This document shows, piece by piece, positions 55,210 to 64,000 of a stretch of 64,000 nt of DNA. The DNA comes from Phycisphaerae bacterium (GTDB lineage: Bacteria; Planctomycetota; Phycisphaerae; Phycisphaerales; UBA1924), in assembly GCA_016794925.1 (NCBI GenBank), contig JAEUIW010000005.1, positions 1 to 64,000 of the forward strand, in the 5' to 3' direction. Under the pieces are notes generated by a model. The model was not told the DNA's origin. It saw only the letters and a list, made by a program, of their open reading frames with translations, and made no database searches. The position numbers and the translations under genes are program-made. Position 1 is the stretch's first letter; each line of letters opens with the position of its first letter.

Positions 55210-56139
55210 GTGGATGAGAACAAATTGTTGGTGAGCCGCCGGGCGGCGATGAAAGTCGGTGCCGCGACGTTGGCCGCGGCGGGACTCGGGCTCGGGAGCG
55301 CGACGGGGGCGCAGACACGGCCCTCTCACGTCCGCGCGCGCGCGATCAAGAAAGCCGCGATGATCGGCATGGTCGGCGTTGGATCGACCGTGCTGGACAA
55401 GTTCAAGGCGCTCAAGGACGCGGGTTTTGAGGGGGTCGAAATGGACAGCCCGCACGACCTGAACAGCGCGGATGTGCTCAGGGCCAGTGAAGAGACGGGG
55501 ATCCGGGTCCACGGGGTCGTGGATTCCGTGCATTGGAACGCGCCCTTGTCCGATCCGAGCGCTGAAGTTCGGGCCAAGGGCCTGGCTGCATTGGAGACCG
55601 CGCTGCAGGACTGCAAGCGCTGGGGGGGCGTGAGCGTGCTGCTGGTGCCGGCGGTCGTCAACAAGCGGGTGTCGTACGCGGAGGCCTACGAGCGTTCGCA
55701 AGCGGAGATTCGCAAGGCGCTTCCGCTCGCGGAGAAACTGGGGATAACGATCGCGATCGAGAACGTGTGGAACGGGTTTCTCCTCAGCCCGCTCGAGGCT
55801 GCCCGGTACGTCGACGAGTTCAAGAGCCCGTGGGTGGCGTGGCATTTCGATGTCGGCAACGTGATCAACTTCGGGTGGCCCGAGCAGTGGATCCGCACCC
55901 TGGGCAAGCGGATCGTGAAGCTGCACATCAAGGAGTACAGCCGGAAGAAACGGGACGAATTGGGCTTGTGGAAGGGATTCGACGTCGAGCTGACCGAGGG
56001 GGACTGCGACTGGCCGTCCGTGATGAAGGCTCTCGACGAGGTCGGGTACGAGGGGTGGGCGACAGCGGAGGTCGGGGGCGGGGATCTCAAGCGGCTGACG
56101 TTCGTGAGCGAGCGGATGGACCGTATCTTCGCCCTCTGA
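55210..56139 (+). CDS. Sugar phosphate isomerase/epimerase-like TIM-barrel protein
   Basis: 309 aa, GTG start at 55210. An apparent Tat-like leader (SRRAAMKVGAATLAAAGLGLG) precedes an AP-endonuclease-2/xylose-isomerase-like barrel: DKFKALKDAGFEGVEMDSP, LGITIAIENVWNGFL, HFDVGNVINFGWP, and LHIKEYSRKKRD with the metal ligands Glu, Asp, His. It is probably an epimerase/isomerase acting on the product of the neighbouring oxidoreductases. Confidence 0.88.
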   Translation: MDENKLLVSRRAAMKVGAATLAAAGLGLGSATGAQTRPSHVRARAIKKAAMIGMVGVGSTVLDKFKALKDAGFEGVEMDSPHDLNSADVLRASEETGIRVHGVVDSVHWNAPLSDPSAEVRAKGLAALETALQDCKRWGGVSVLLVPAVVNKRVSYAEAYERSQAEIRKALPLAEKLGITIAIENVWNGFLLSPLEAARYVDEFKSPWVAWHFDVGNVINFGWPEQWIRTLGKRIVKLHIKEYSRKKRDELGLWKGFDVELTEGDCDWPSVMKALDEVGYEGWATAEVGGGDLKRLTFVSERMDRIFAL

Positions 56140-56188
56140 CCGGGGTCGCGGGCGCGCATCGAACACACTGCAACGCAGGGAGCAACGC

Positions 56189-57493
56189 ATGATTCAGAAT
56201 CAGGACCGGGCGGGCGAGGTTTCGAGGCGTGAGTTCGTCAAGGCTGGCGCGCTGGCGGCAACCGCGATGGCATCCGGGTTGCCCGTGTTCGCGGCCCATG
56301 CCGCGGGGGCGGATTCGATCCGCGTGGGCGTGATCGGCCTGGGCGGGCGCGGCACCGGCGCGGCCGTGGATTCACTCTCGGCGTCGCCCAAGGTCCGCAT
56401 CGTGGCGTTGGCCGATGCGTTCGCGGATCGGTTGAGCGGATCGCTGGAGTACCTCAAGAAGGGCGACGACGTTCCTGAGGAGCTGCGCGCGCGGGTGGAT
56501 GTTCCCGAGGATCGGCGGTTCGTTGGGTTTGACGCGTACAAGAAACTGCTGGCGAGCGATGTGGACCTGGTGATCCTGGCGACGCCCCCTCATTTCCGTC
56601 CGATTCACTTCGAAGCCGCGGTGGCGGCGGGCAAGCACGTGTTCATGGAAAAGCCGGTGGCGGTGTGCCCCGCGGGCGTGCGCAGGGTGCTGGCCGCGGC
56701 GGAGGAGGCGAAGAAGAAAAGCCTGGCGGTGGTCACGGGTACGCAGCGCCGTCACGAGTCGTGCTACCTCGAAGCGATGAAGCGTCTGGGCGAGGGGGCG
56801 ATCGGCAAGATCGTCTCGGCGCGGGTGTACTGGAATCAAGGAGCATTGTGGTCGAAGAAGCAGGAAAAAGGCTGGAGCGACATGGAGTGGCAGTTGCGGA
56901 ACTGGCTGTACTTCACGTGGCTCTCCGGGGACCACATCGTTGAGCAGCACGTTCACAACCTGGACGTGATGAACTGGGCGATGGGGGCGAATCCGGTGCG
57001 GTGCTGGGCGATGGGCGGGCGGCAAGTTCGGACCGAGCCGGTGTTCGGGCACATCTTCGATCATTTCGCCGTCGAATATGAGTACCCGGGCGGAGCGGTG
57101 GGCAACAGCTTCTGCCGACAGATCGAGGGGTGCGCGAATCGGGTGGAAGAAAACATCATTGGCACCGACGGGGTCCTTCTCGCGTCGTCGGGTCGGGCGG
57201 AGATCCGTGGCAAGAACGCGTGGAAATTCGCGGGCGAAAACGGCAACCCGTATCGCATCGAGCACGTCGATCTGATCGCCAGCATCGAAGCCCGGAAGCC
57301 CCTGAACGAAGCCAAGCGGATTGCCGAGAGCACGCTTACGGCGATCATGGGGCGCATGGCGGCGTACACCGGCAAGGAAATCACCTGGGAAGCGGCCCTG
57401 AACAGCAAGCTCGACCTTTCGCCGTCGAAATACGAGTTCGGATCGATCGAAGTGCCCGCCGTGGCGATCCCGGGAAAGACCCCGCTCATCTAG
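56189..57493 (+). CDS. Gfo/Idh/MocA family oxidoreductase, Tat-exported (copy 2)
   Basis: 434 aa. Leader VSRREFVKAGALAATAMASG, Rossmann GVIGLGGRGTGAA, and VFMEKPVAVCPAG with the active lysine. Related to copy 1 in layout. Its stop codon overlaps the stop of the convergent third copy (CTAG, 57490-57493). Confidence 0.93.
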   Translation: MIQNQDRAGEVSRREFVKAGALAATAMASGLPVFAAHAAGADSIRVGVIGLGGRGTGAAVDSLSASPKVRIVALADAFADRLSGSLEYLKKGDDVPEELRARVDVPEDRRFVGFDAYKKLLASDVDLVILATPPHFRPIHFEAAVAAGKHVFMEKPVAVCPAGVRRVLAAAEEAKKKSLAVVTGTQRRHESCYLEAMKRLGEGAIGKIVSARVYWNQGALWSKKQEKGWSDMEWQLRNWLYFTWLSGDHIVEQHVHNLDVMNWAMGANPVRCWAMGGRQVRTEPVFGHIFDHFAVEYEYPGGAVGNSFCRQIEGCANRVEENIIGTDGVLLASSGRAEIRGKNAWKFAGENGNPYRIEHVDLIASIEARKPLNEAKRIAESTLTAIMGRMAAYTGKEITWEAALNSKLDLSPSKYEFGSIEVPAVAIPGKTPLI

Positions 57494-58650
57494 GCGATGC
57501 ACGCCACGGAGCGTGATTCGTGCGAGCGCAGGGCCGCGTCGAAGAGGGCGTGGCTGCGCGAGGTCTCGTCGGGCGTGGCGCAATAGAAGGGCTGACGCAT
57601 CCCGTCGCGGCCGTGCGCGAGTTCATCGCAGAACGCCGCGAGCATCTGCTGGATGGCGTCCGGGAAGCCGAATTCGAAGATGCCGCCGGTGACCGCCGGG
57701 TAGGCGGACTCGTACCCGATGTCGCGCACATGCCTGGCCTGGGGGGAATTGGGCGAGTACGGCAGGGTCTCGATCGTGCGGGGATTGCGAGTGGAGAAAC
57801 GAAGTGACAGCTCGGTGGCGTCGATCGAGATGAACCAGGTGTTGGCGTGCCCCGGGGCAAGGCGCTTGGTTTCAAACAGCATCGGGAATTCGCCGTCACC
57901 CGGGCCGATCCCGGAACACGCGAGCACCGCGTTGTCCCAGGTGTCGCACGGCACCATGGCGCCGGCGTGATCGGGACGGTGGTGGTGGACTTTGGTGAGC
58001 AGCGCGCGGACATCGAGAGCGCGGAACCCGCACCGAAGCGGCAGGTGCACGGCGTGCATTCCGAGGTCGCCCATGCATCCGTAGCGGCCGTTGTGGCGGA
58101 CCGTCCGTTTCCAGTTGATACGCTTGAGGGGGTCCATGTCGCTGGAATGGAGCAGCCCGGATCGAACGTCCAGAATGCGGCCTGCCTTGCCCTCGCGGAC
58201 GGCTCGGAACACCATCTGGGCACCGGGAAAAAATGGGAATTCGGACGAGCAGCACACGAGTTGCCCCGGCCGCGCGAGCGCCTCGTCCAGGATTCGCGCG
58301 TTGGCCGCAAGGTCGATGCCGAAAGGTTTCTCGCCGAGAAGGTGCTTGCCGGCGCGCAGCACCGCGAGGTAGATCTCGGTGTGGAGGTCGTGGGGCACCG
58401 CGACGTAGACCGCTTCCACCCGGGGATCGTTCAGCAGGTCCTGGTAGCGGTTGTACGCGCGGGCGGTCGGAGCGGACGCGGCGAAGCGATCAAGAGTCGC
58501 GGGGTCGGTGTCGCACGCGGCCACGAATTCGGGGCGGAAATCGAGGCCAACGAGATGATTCCAGCGTGCGGCCGCGGAGGCCAGCTCTCGGCCCATCAAC
58601 CCGCACCCGATCACACCAAAACCGATGGTGCGTTGAGCGCGGGCGGTCAC
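57490..58650 (-). CDS. Gfo/Idh/MocA family oxidoreductase, cytoplasmic (copy 3)
   Basis: 386 aa, no leader. FGVIGCGLMGRELASAAARW Rossmann, LLGEKPFGIDLAAN, and GYGCMGDLGMHAVHLPLR with the likely catalytic Asp/His. It is coupled to the aldolase gene (GTGA overlap at 58647-58650), on the minus strand with the PfkB kinase. Likely NAD-dependent dehydrogenase of the same sugar pathway. Confidence 0.92.
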   Translation of the reverse strand: MTARAQRTIGFGVIGCGLMGRELASAAARWNHLVGLDFRPEFVAACDTDPATLDRFAASAPTARAYNRYQDLLNDPRVEAVYVAVPHDLHTEIYLAVLRAGKHLLGEKPFGIDLAANARILDEALARPGQLVCCSSEFPFFPGAQMVFRAVREGKAGRILDVRSGLLHSSDMDPLKRINWKRTVRHNGRYGCMGDLGMHAVHLPLRCGFRALDVRALLTKVHHHRPDHAGAMVPCDTWDNAVLACSGIGPGDGEFPMLFETKRLAPGHANTWFISIDATELSLRFSTRNPRTIETLPYSPNSPQARHVRDIGYESAYPAVTGGIFEFGFPDAIQQMLAAFCDELAHGRDGMRQPFYCATPDETSRSHALFDAALRSHESRSVACIA

Positions 58651-59501
58651 TGGCGGCTCTCGCGCAGGATCGTGATCGCGTCCGAGGCGGTCGCGCCCTC
58701 GTGAACGATGGCCATGAGCGCGCGAGTCATTCGCGCGGGGGACGCGTGCTGGATGACATTGCGGCCGTAGACGATGCCGCGGGCGCCGCGTTGCATCACG
58801 GCGTGAGTCCGTCGGAAGATGTCCTCGTCGGGAGCACGGCCCCCGCCTCGGACCAGCACGGGAACTCCGCAGGCGACTCGGATAACCTGCTCGTAGTCGT
58901 CGATGCTCTCCGTGGGATCCGCCTTGATAATATCGGCGCCCAATTCAACGGCTTGGCGGACCAGGGGCACGATTTTCTGGGGGTCGCCGTCGACGCCGTA
59001 GCCGTCAGAATCCGAACCCCGCATGACGAGGGGCTCGACCATCAGGGGCATGGCGGCACGGTCGCACGCGGATCGGAGTCGGGTGACGTTCGCCACGCAG
59101 GCATCGTGGAGCTCCGGGTGATCCGGCAGCATGAGGATGTTGACGACCACGCACGCGGCGTCAAGTCGCACCGCGGTATCGACCGCGTCTTCGACGAGCC
59201 GGCTGAACAGGGCTGCCGGGAGCGGGCGGCCGTAGACGTTGGCCGCGTCCGTGCGGAGCACCAGCGCGGGTTTGGCTCCCGGGCGTGCCTGGAGCAGCGG
59301 CGCCAGGCCCGGAGACAATTGGACCGCGTCGGGAGCGGCGTCCACCACACGCTCGATCGCGGCGGACATGTCCTCGATGCCGGGGAGGAAGGATCGTTCG
59401 TTAAAGAACCCGTGGTCGATGGCCACGTCGAAGCACTTCCCATCCGCGGCAAAGAGTCGGTTCATGCGAAAGGTCTGGTTCACGTTCGCGCTCTCCCTCA
59501 T
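58647..59501 (-). CDS. DeoC/LacD-type class I aldolase
   Basis: 284 aa. DVAIDHGFFN, LVVEPLV-like MVEPLVMRG, and the Schiff-base lysine in GADIIKADPTES are seen, with VLVRGGGRAPDED and RGIVYGRNV phosphate-binding loops. The ATG at 59501 is used because the family starts about 20 residues before DHG. It cleaves or forms a phosphorylated keto sugar. It lies 16 bp after the PfkB kinase. Confidence 0.87.
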   Translation of the reverse strand: MRESANVNQTFRMNRLFAADGKCFDVAIDHGFFNERSFLPGIEDMSAAIERVVDAAPDAVQLSPGLAPLLQARPGAKPALVLRTDAANVYGRPLPAALFSRLVEDAVDTAVRLDAACVVVNILMLPDHPELHDACVANVTRLRSACDRAAMPLMVEPLVMRGSDSDGYGVDGDPQKIVPLVRQAVELGADIIKADPTESIDDYEQVIRVACGVPVLVRGGGRAPDEDIFRRTHAVMQRGARGIVYGRNVIQHASPARMTRALMAIVHEGATASDAITILRESRQ

Positions 59502-59517
59502 GAAGCGGTGGAGGGTA

Positions 59518-60516
59518 TCAGGCGAGAGGGTTGAGCGGCGTGGAAAGCATGTAGCGGGCGGCCTGTTCACGGGTTGGGGCTCCGGTGGTCGCGCCCGCAT
59601 GCCCGATCGACATTGCGGCCGCGGCGCATCCGAGGCGGATCGCTTCCACGGGGGTCTGGCCCTCGCAGAGCCCCGCGAGGAGGCCGGCGCACCAGCAGTC
59701 GCCCGCGCCGGTGGTATCGACCACCTGTTCGACCCTGTAAGCGGGAACGTGAACTTTTCCGTTCTCGTTGTCGGCGAGAAGAGCTCCGCGTTCACCGAGC
59801 TTGAGAATAATCCGACGGGGTCCCCGGTCCAGCAGAACCGAAGCAATCTCTCCCGGATCGTCGCGCCCGGTCAACGCTTGCGCCTCCGCCAACGACGGAA
59901 CAAAGTAATCGAGATCCGCCAAGCTGGGAGCCAGGCGTCGTTCCCACTCACTGCGTGGCGTCTCGGCCGCGTAAACCGTGTCCAGCATGGTCTTGGCCCC
60001 TGCGCGGCGGGCACGCGCAAGCAGGTCCGCCGTCTGCGTACCGTCGAGTGCGCCCATCAGCATGCTTCCCGTCACGAACACAAAGCGTCTCCCAAGCAAG
60101 TCTGAGTCAGGCACATCGGATGAGCGGAGATTGTCGTTCGCACCCCGCATGTGCAGGAAGCGGCGTTCACCGCTGGCCGCGACGGCGACGAATGAGAAGG
60201 AAGTGGAACGTCGGTCGTCGCGAATGACACGGTGGAGTCCGGTGTCAAGGCCGGCGTGGGCGGCCGCGGAAACGACAATGTCCCCGAGCGGATCAGCTCC
60301 CACGCGCACGGTCAGGTCGGCACCCGTTCCGAGACGGCACAGCGCGATGGCGGCGTTGAGTGCGCAGCCCCCGGTGGTCAGATCGAGCATTTGGAAAAAC
60401 AGGAGTCCCCCCGGGGGAGGGAGCCTCTCGACGTTGCGTGCGATCGCGTCGATGGTGGCAATGCCAACCACCAACACGGGACGAGCGGCTGGTGGATTTC
60501 GGTGCGGTTCGTGCAT
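59518..60516 (-). CDS. PfkB family carbohydrate kinase
   Basis: 332 aa ribokinase-fold enzyme: VLVVGIATIDAIARN, DLTTGGCALNAAIALCRLG, the catalytic VVDTTGAGDCWCAGLLAGL near residue 255, and DNLRSSD. It phosphorylates a sugar, probably 2-keto-3-deoxy- or 5-dehydro-type, for the aldolase downstream. Confidence 0.92.
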   Translation of the reverse strand: MHEPHRNPPAARPVLVVGIATIDAIARNVERLPPPGGLLFFQMLDLTTGGCALNAAIALCRLGTGADLTVRVGADPLGDIVVSAAAHAGLDTGLHRVIRDDRRSTSFSFVAVAASGERRFLHMRGANDNLRSSDVPDSDLLGRRFVFVTGSMLMGALDGTQTADLLARARRAGAKTMLDTVYAAETPRSEWERRLAPSLADLDYFVPSLAEAQALTGRDDPGEIASVLLDRGPRRIILKLGERGALLADNENGKVHVPAYRVEQVVDTTGAGDCWCAGLLAGLCEGQTPVEAIRLGCAAAAMSIGHAGATTGAPTREQAARYMLSTPLNPLA

Positions 60517-60540
60517 GCGCCGGCCTGCCGGGATGCCTCG

Positions 60541-61596
60541 TCAGACCACGCGCTTGAGCTTGGTGACACGCCCGACTTCGACCCATTCGACCACGAAGAT
60601 ATTCCCCGCATGATCGAAAATAGCAGAGTGGGGGGTGATGAACTTACCCGGAATGAACTTCTCGCGCGGCTCGGCTCGAAGCCCCTGGTTCCCGCCATCG
60701 CAAAGAACGGCGATCGGCTTGTCATCCTTGTCCAAGATGGTGACGCGGGCATCAAGGTCCGGCACCAACAGGTCCGAGCCGCGCTGGTGGAAATGGCAAG
60801 GGAGCTTCATCTCGTTGGTCACGAAACCGAGGTGTCGGCCTTCGGGTGAAAAGTACTGGATCCGGTGGTTGGCACGATCGGCAACGGCGAGCTTCTCGGA
60901 TCCGCTCCGGTTGTCCATCCAGATGCCGTGAGGCTGGGAGAGCTGGCCGCGCTGGCTGCCGGTTCCGCCGAATGAACGGAGATACTCACCTCTGGAGTTG
61001 TAGTGATGGATCCAGTTTCGGCCATAGCCGTCTCCGACGTAAAAATCCCCGTTGCGTGAAGTCGCGAGATTCGTCGGGTGGTACTCCCCGGGATTGTCGT
61101 ACAGCCCGGACTGCTCGGGGCATCCGAGCTTCATGACGAGTTTGCCGGCGAGATCGGTCTTGTAAACGACTCCCTTGGCCTGGTCGCAGAGCCAGAGGAA
61201 CTCCTGCGAGCCCTCCTTCGTGATGTGGAGGCCGTGTGCTCCACCGGCGAGGCCATACTCGGCGCCCCAGCTTCCTATGAACTTGCCCTGATCGTCGAAC
61301 ACCACCATCGCGTCCTTTGAGCGGCTTGATGCATGGACCGTGTGCTTGATGTAGATGCGGCCCTGCGAATCCTCGCAAACTCCGTGACAGTTGCCGTAGG
61401 CGATGTCCGGGGGAAGTCGCCCCCAGTCGTGCTGGACTTCGTAGGTGTGCTCGCCAGACCCGACGATAATCGGTTCCAGTCCGGACTTGTTGGATGAGAG
61501 CAGGATGCGCGGAAGACCGCCGGCTGCAACCGCGGCCGCGCCCGCGGCGAGGAAGCCCCTTCGATCCAGCCCGCGGTACGATTTGGCGTGGCGCAT
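60541..61596 (-). CDS. Tat-exported NHL-type beta-propeller protein
   Basis: 351 aa. The ATG at 61596 is preceded by AAAGGAG; the leader LDRRGFLAAGAAAVAAG is a Tat signal. Repeats of the type GxIYV..DxxNxRIxxF occur (NGDFYVGDGYGRNWI, KLAVADRANHRIQYF, GNIFVVEWVEVGRV), giving a six-bladed propeller. It may bind a sugar ligand or act as a lyase/lactonase in this catabolic cluster. Confidence 0.85.
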   Translation of the reverse strand: MRHAKSYRGLDRRGFLAAGAAAVAAGGLPRILLSSNKSGLEPIIVGSGEHTYEVQHDWGRLPPDIAYGNCHGVCEDSQGRIYIKHTVHASSRSKDAMVVFDDQGKFIGSWGAEYGLAGGAHGLHITKEGSQEFLWLCDQAKGVVYKTDLAGKLVMKLGCPEQSGLYDNPGEYHPTNLATSRNGDFYVGDGYGRNWIHHYNSRGEYLRSFGGTGSQRGQLSQPHGIWMDNRSGSEKLAVADRANHRIQYFSPEGRHLGFVTNEMKLPCHFHQRGSDLLVPDLDARVTILDKDDKPIAVLCDGGNQGLRAEPREKFIPGKFITPHSAIFDHAGNIFVVEWVEVGRVTKLKRVV

Positions 61597-61721
61597 GCGC
61601 GGCTCCTTTCCCCCCGCTCGGACAGCACTGTTGTACCGCAAGCGAGCTGGCGCTGCAAGGTCGCGATGATTGCCGCCACGCGTCATCGATGGTACGCTGC
61701 GGCGAGCGCAAGGAGTCAAGC

Positions 61722-62822
61722 CTGAGCGATCCTCTTCTCGACATCGACATTGACCCTGACATTCGCCGTGCCTCGACGCTGCCCAAAGAGGTATACACCG
61801 CTCCGGCCGTGTTCGAGACGGCGAGGGAGCGGGTGTTCGCACGCTCTTGGCAGTTCATAGGGGATGGCGATCTGGTGAAGGTCCCCGGCCAGGTCCAGCC
61901 GCTCACGTTGATGGAAGGGACCCTCGATGAGCCGGTGCTGCTCACACGAGCCCAAGACGACAAGGTGTACTGCCTGTCGAACGTTTGCACGCACCGAGGC
62001 AATCTGCTCTGCACCGGCGCGGGGCGTGAAAAATCACTTGTGTGCGGGTACCACGGCCGCAGGTTCGAACTGGACGGATTCTGCCGCCATATGCCGGAGT
62101 TCGAGCAGGTTACGGGATTCCCCGGGCCAAAGGATCATCTGTCGCGGATTCCCTTCGCGTCGTGGTCGCGTTTTCTGTTCGCGTCACCGGCGCCCGCGGC
62201 TGCATTCGAGCGTGTTGCCGCGGACATGGTCGCGCGGGTTGGTTGGTTGCCGCTGGATCGCTTCGTGCCCGACGCCGCGATGGCACGTGATTATCTCGTG
62301 CGCGCGAATTGGGCTCTGTATTGCGACAATTATCTCGAGGGTTTTCACATCCCGTTCGTTCACGCGTCGCTCAACAAGGCGCTGGACTACGGATCGTACC
62401 GTACTGAGTTGTTCGAGTGGTCGAGCTTGCAGTTGGGGATCGCCGCGCATGGGGAAGACGCGTTCGACCTCCCGAAGTCGTCATCAGACTACGGCCTGAA
62501 CGTTGCCGCGTACTACTTCTGGCTGTTCCCGAACACCATGTTCAATTTCTATCCTTGGGGCCTGTCGATCAACGTGGTCCGCCCACTCGGGCCGTCGCTG
62601 ACCAAGGTGTCATTCATCCCCTATCTGCTGGACGCTTCGAAGCTGGAGCGAGGCGCCGGCGCGGGCCTGGATCGCGTTGAGCGTGAGGACGAATCGGTCG
62701 TCGAGGCGGTGCAGCGCGGTCTGCGTTCTCGCCACTATGAACGGGGGCGGTATTCCCCGACGCGGGAGCAGGGGGTCCATCACTTCCATCGCCTGCTGGC
62801 GCGGGCACTCGGAACCCCATGA
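61722..62822 (+). CDS. Rieske non-heme iron oxygenase (large subunit type)
   Basis: 366 aa if started at CTG 61722, which has AAGGAG six bases upstream; an ATG at 61689 adds eleven residues with no ribosome-binding site. The Rieske cluster motif is NVCTHRGNLLC then VCGYHGRRF (C-x-H, 16 residues, C-x2-H), and the mononuclear iron site NYLEGFHIPFVH. It hydroxylates aromatic or aliphatic substrates with a ferredoxin partner not in the window. It overlaps the permease start (ATGA). Confidence 0.88.
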   Translation: MSDPLLDIDIDPDIRRASTLPKEVYTAPAVFETARERVFARSWQFIGDGDLVKVPGQVQPLTLMEGTLDEPVLLTRAQDDKVYCLSNVCTHRGNLLCTGAGREKSLVCGYHGRRFELDGFCRHMPEFEQVTGFPGPKDHLSRIPFASWSRFLFASPAPAAAFERVAADMVARVGWLPLDRFVPDAAMARDYLVRANWALYCDNYLEGFHIPFVHASLNKALDYGSYRTELFEWSSLQLGIAAHGEDAFDLPKSSSDYGLNVAAYYFWLFPNTMFNFYPWGLSINVVRPLGPSLTKVSFIPYLLDASKLERGAGAGLDRVEREDESVVEAVQRGLRSRHYERGRYSPTREQGVHHFHRLLARALGTP

Positions 62823-64000
62823 CCAAGGCAGTGTTCAGCGCCGACGAATTACCCAGGCGCATCGGGTTCTGGTCCGCATCGGCGGTGATGGTCGGCATCA
62901 TCATCGGCTCGGGCATCTTCCGAACACCGGGTGAGATCGCCAAGCACCTTGGGCAGCCCTGGTTGATACTGGGGCTGTGGCTGCTTGGCGGGCTGATTTC
63001 ACTCGCCGGCGCGCTCACGTACGCGGAACTGGCGGTGCGATTCCCGCGATCCGGCGGCGTGTACGTGTTTCTGCGTGAGGGGTACGGCCCGTGTGTCGCG
63101 TTCGTGTTCGGCTGGACGTACATGCTGATCACCAAGCCCTTCGCCGCCGCGGGGATCGCCGTGATCTTCGGTGAGAACCTGATTGTGGCCAGTGGCGTGG
63201 CGCTCGACGAGGGATCGCGTCGCGTGGTGACGAACCTGGTGACGAGCCTGATCCTGACCGTGCTTACGGTCGTGAACACGATCGGTGTAGGACCGGGGAC
63301 CGGGCTCGCCAAGGCGCTGACCGCGCTCAAGCTCGCCGCCCTGATCGCGATCATCAGTGTTCCGTTCGCCGCTGGCGCGGTTTCGACCGCGAACTTCCGC
63401 AGCGAGCCCGTGAGTGAGCCGCTCTGGAAAGCTCTGGTTGCCGTCATGAGCATGATCCTGTGGACGTACGACGGTTGGAGCGACGTCGGGAGTCTGGCCG
63501 GTGAGGTGACCGAGCCGCAGCGCCGGTTGCCATCGATCTACAGCGTGGGCACGATCGCGGTCACGGTTCTCTACGCGGGCGTGAATGTGGCCTACTTTGC
63601 GGTGCTGCCGCTGGGAGACATGCGCGGGGTACCCTCCGTCGCCGCGCTCGTGCTAGAGCGAGCGGTCGGACCCGCCGGGGCGATCGCCATCACGTGGATC
63701 GTCATTGTTTCCACGCTCGGATCGACGCACGGGTCAATACTCACGGGGGCACGCATCACGTTCGCGCAGGCACGCGACGGACTCCTCTTCCGGGTGCTCG
63801 GACGCGTGAGCTCCCGGTTTCAGACACCCGCCGTCGCGCTTTGGGCGCAACTCGTCCTGTCCATTCTGGCGTTGTGGTTCGGGGGCGATTTCGGACAGCT
63901 CGCGGAAACATTCACATTCACCATGTGGATTTTCTACGGCCTCGCCGCATTCACGATATTCAGGTTCCGCGTGCCCGGGGCGGTCGACCCCGGCGCATAC
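62819..64000 (+). CDS. APC superfamily amino-acid/polyamine permease, cut by window end
   Basis: 394 codons are visible with no stop; the gene continues beyond 64000. ATG at 62819 overlaps the Rieske stop (ATGA). APC signature IIIGSGIFRTPGEI in the first helix, further helices LILGLWLLGGLISLAGAL, TYAELAVRFPRSGG and WTYDGWSDVGSLAGE are seen, as in the LAT/APC (SLC7-like) families. It probably imports an amino acid or related amine. Confidence 0.9.
   Translation, partial: MTKAVFSADELPRRIGFWSASAVMVGIIIGSGIFRTPGEIAKHLGQPWLILGLWLLGGLISLAGALTYAELAVRFPRSGGVYVFLREGYGPCVAFVFGWTYMLITKPFAAAGIAVIFGENLIVASGVALDEGSRRVVTNLVTSLILTVLTVVNTIGVGPGTGLAKALTALKLAALIAIISVPFAAGAVSTANFRSEPVSEPLWKALVAVMSMILWTYDGWSDVGSLAGEVTEPQRRLPSIYSVGTIAVTVLYAGVNVAYFAVLPLGDMRGVPSVAALVLERAVGPAGAIAITWIVIVSTLGSTHGSILTGARITFAQARDGLLFRVLGRVSSRFQTPAVALWAQLVLSILALWFGGDFGQLAETFTFTMWIFYGLAAFTIFRFRVPGAVDPGAY

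Noticed and set aside
53832..55223. 463-codon minus-strand frame opposite the Gfo/Idh/MocA gene
   Set aside because: Antisense shadow with Arg/His/Pro-rich composition and no motifs.

Overview
The window reads as chromosomal DNA of a GC-rich Gram-negative bacterium, most likely a planctomycete of the Phycisphaerae type. This is inferred from an oversized SecA, a Tat-exported Gfo/Idh/MocA oxidoreductase cluster with a DUF1080 lipoprotein, a GH95 fucosidase, type II secretion-like genes and short intergenic gaps. No taxonomic marker search was possible.

Layout. 1-4.8 kb: a secreted amidohydrolase, then a divergent pair of an AraC-Ogt DNA-repair regulator and a PLP decarboxylase. 4.9-19.4 kb: an integrated mobile element of about 14.4 kb, inserted at the 3' end of a tRNA-Asp gene and bounded by 43-bp direct repeats (4925-4967 and 19332-19374). 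It carries a tyrosine integrase, a CHC2-type primase fused to an SF3/P4-like helicase, small HTH proteins, an iteron-like region and a small DUF5681-like protein, which is a phage-satellite-like backbone without capsid genes. Its right half (12.7-18.8 kb) is a four-gene minus-strand cassette: DPPY amino-methyltransferase, ParB/Srx-fold protein, SNF2-like helicase and DUF3883-type PD-(D/E)XK nuclease. The cassette is flanked by a perfect 80-bp direct repeat. This is the best candidate in the window for an undescribed system, probably anti-phage modification and restriction.

19.5-28.6 kb is core genome: dihydroorotase, GAPDH, an orphan NrdJ C-terminal (TSCPD) domain, a 1355-residue SecA with tandem repeats, a pseudopilin and tRNA-Pro. 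28.7-40.1 kb is mixed: a 2H phosphoesterase, an IS3 remnant, a two-DTG secreted protease-like protein, a GH95 enzyme, a persulfide dioxygenase/rhodanese pair, an isocitrate/isopropylmalate-type dehydrogenase and a lipoprotein joining a tyrosine-phosphatase domain to a cytochrome c'-like CXXCH tail. 40.7-50.5 kb is a long minus-strand run: GspD, GspE, a lipoprotein, a CDF metal exporter, GH20, AnmK and MurQ, linking secretion to cell-wall amino-sugar recycling. Ribosomal protein L21 lies at 50.7 kb.

51.1-64 kb is a catabolic region: DUF1080 lipoprotein, ApbE, a formylglycine-generating-like protein, two Tat-exported and one cytoplasmic Gfo/Idh/MocA proteins, a sugar-phosphate isomerase-like protein, a DeoC/LacD-type aldolase, a PfkB kinase, an NHL-type beta-propeller, a Rieske oxygenase and an APC transporter cut by the window edge. 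The likely theme is oxidation, isomerisation, phosphorylation and aldol cleavage of an unusual sugar or cyclitol. All functions are inferred from motifs read by eye; no database search was run.
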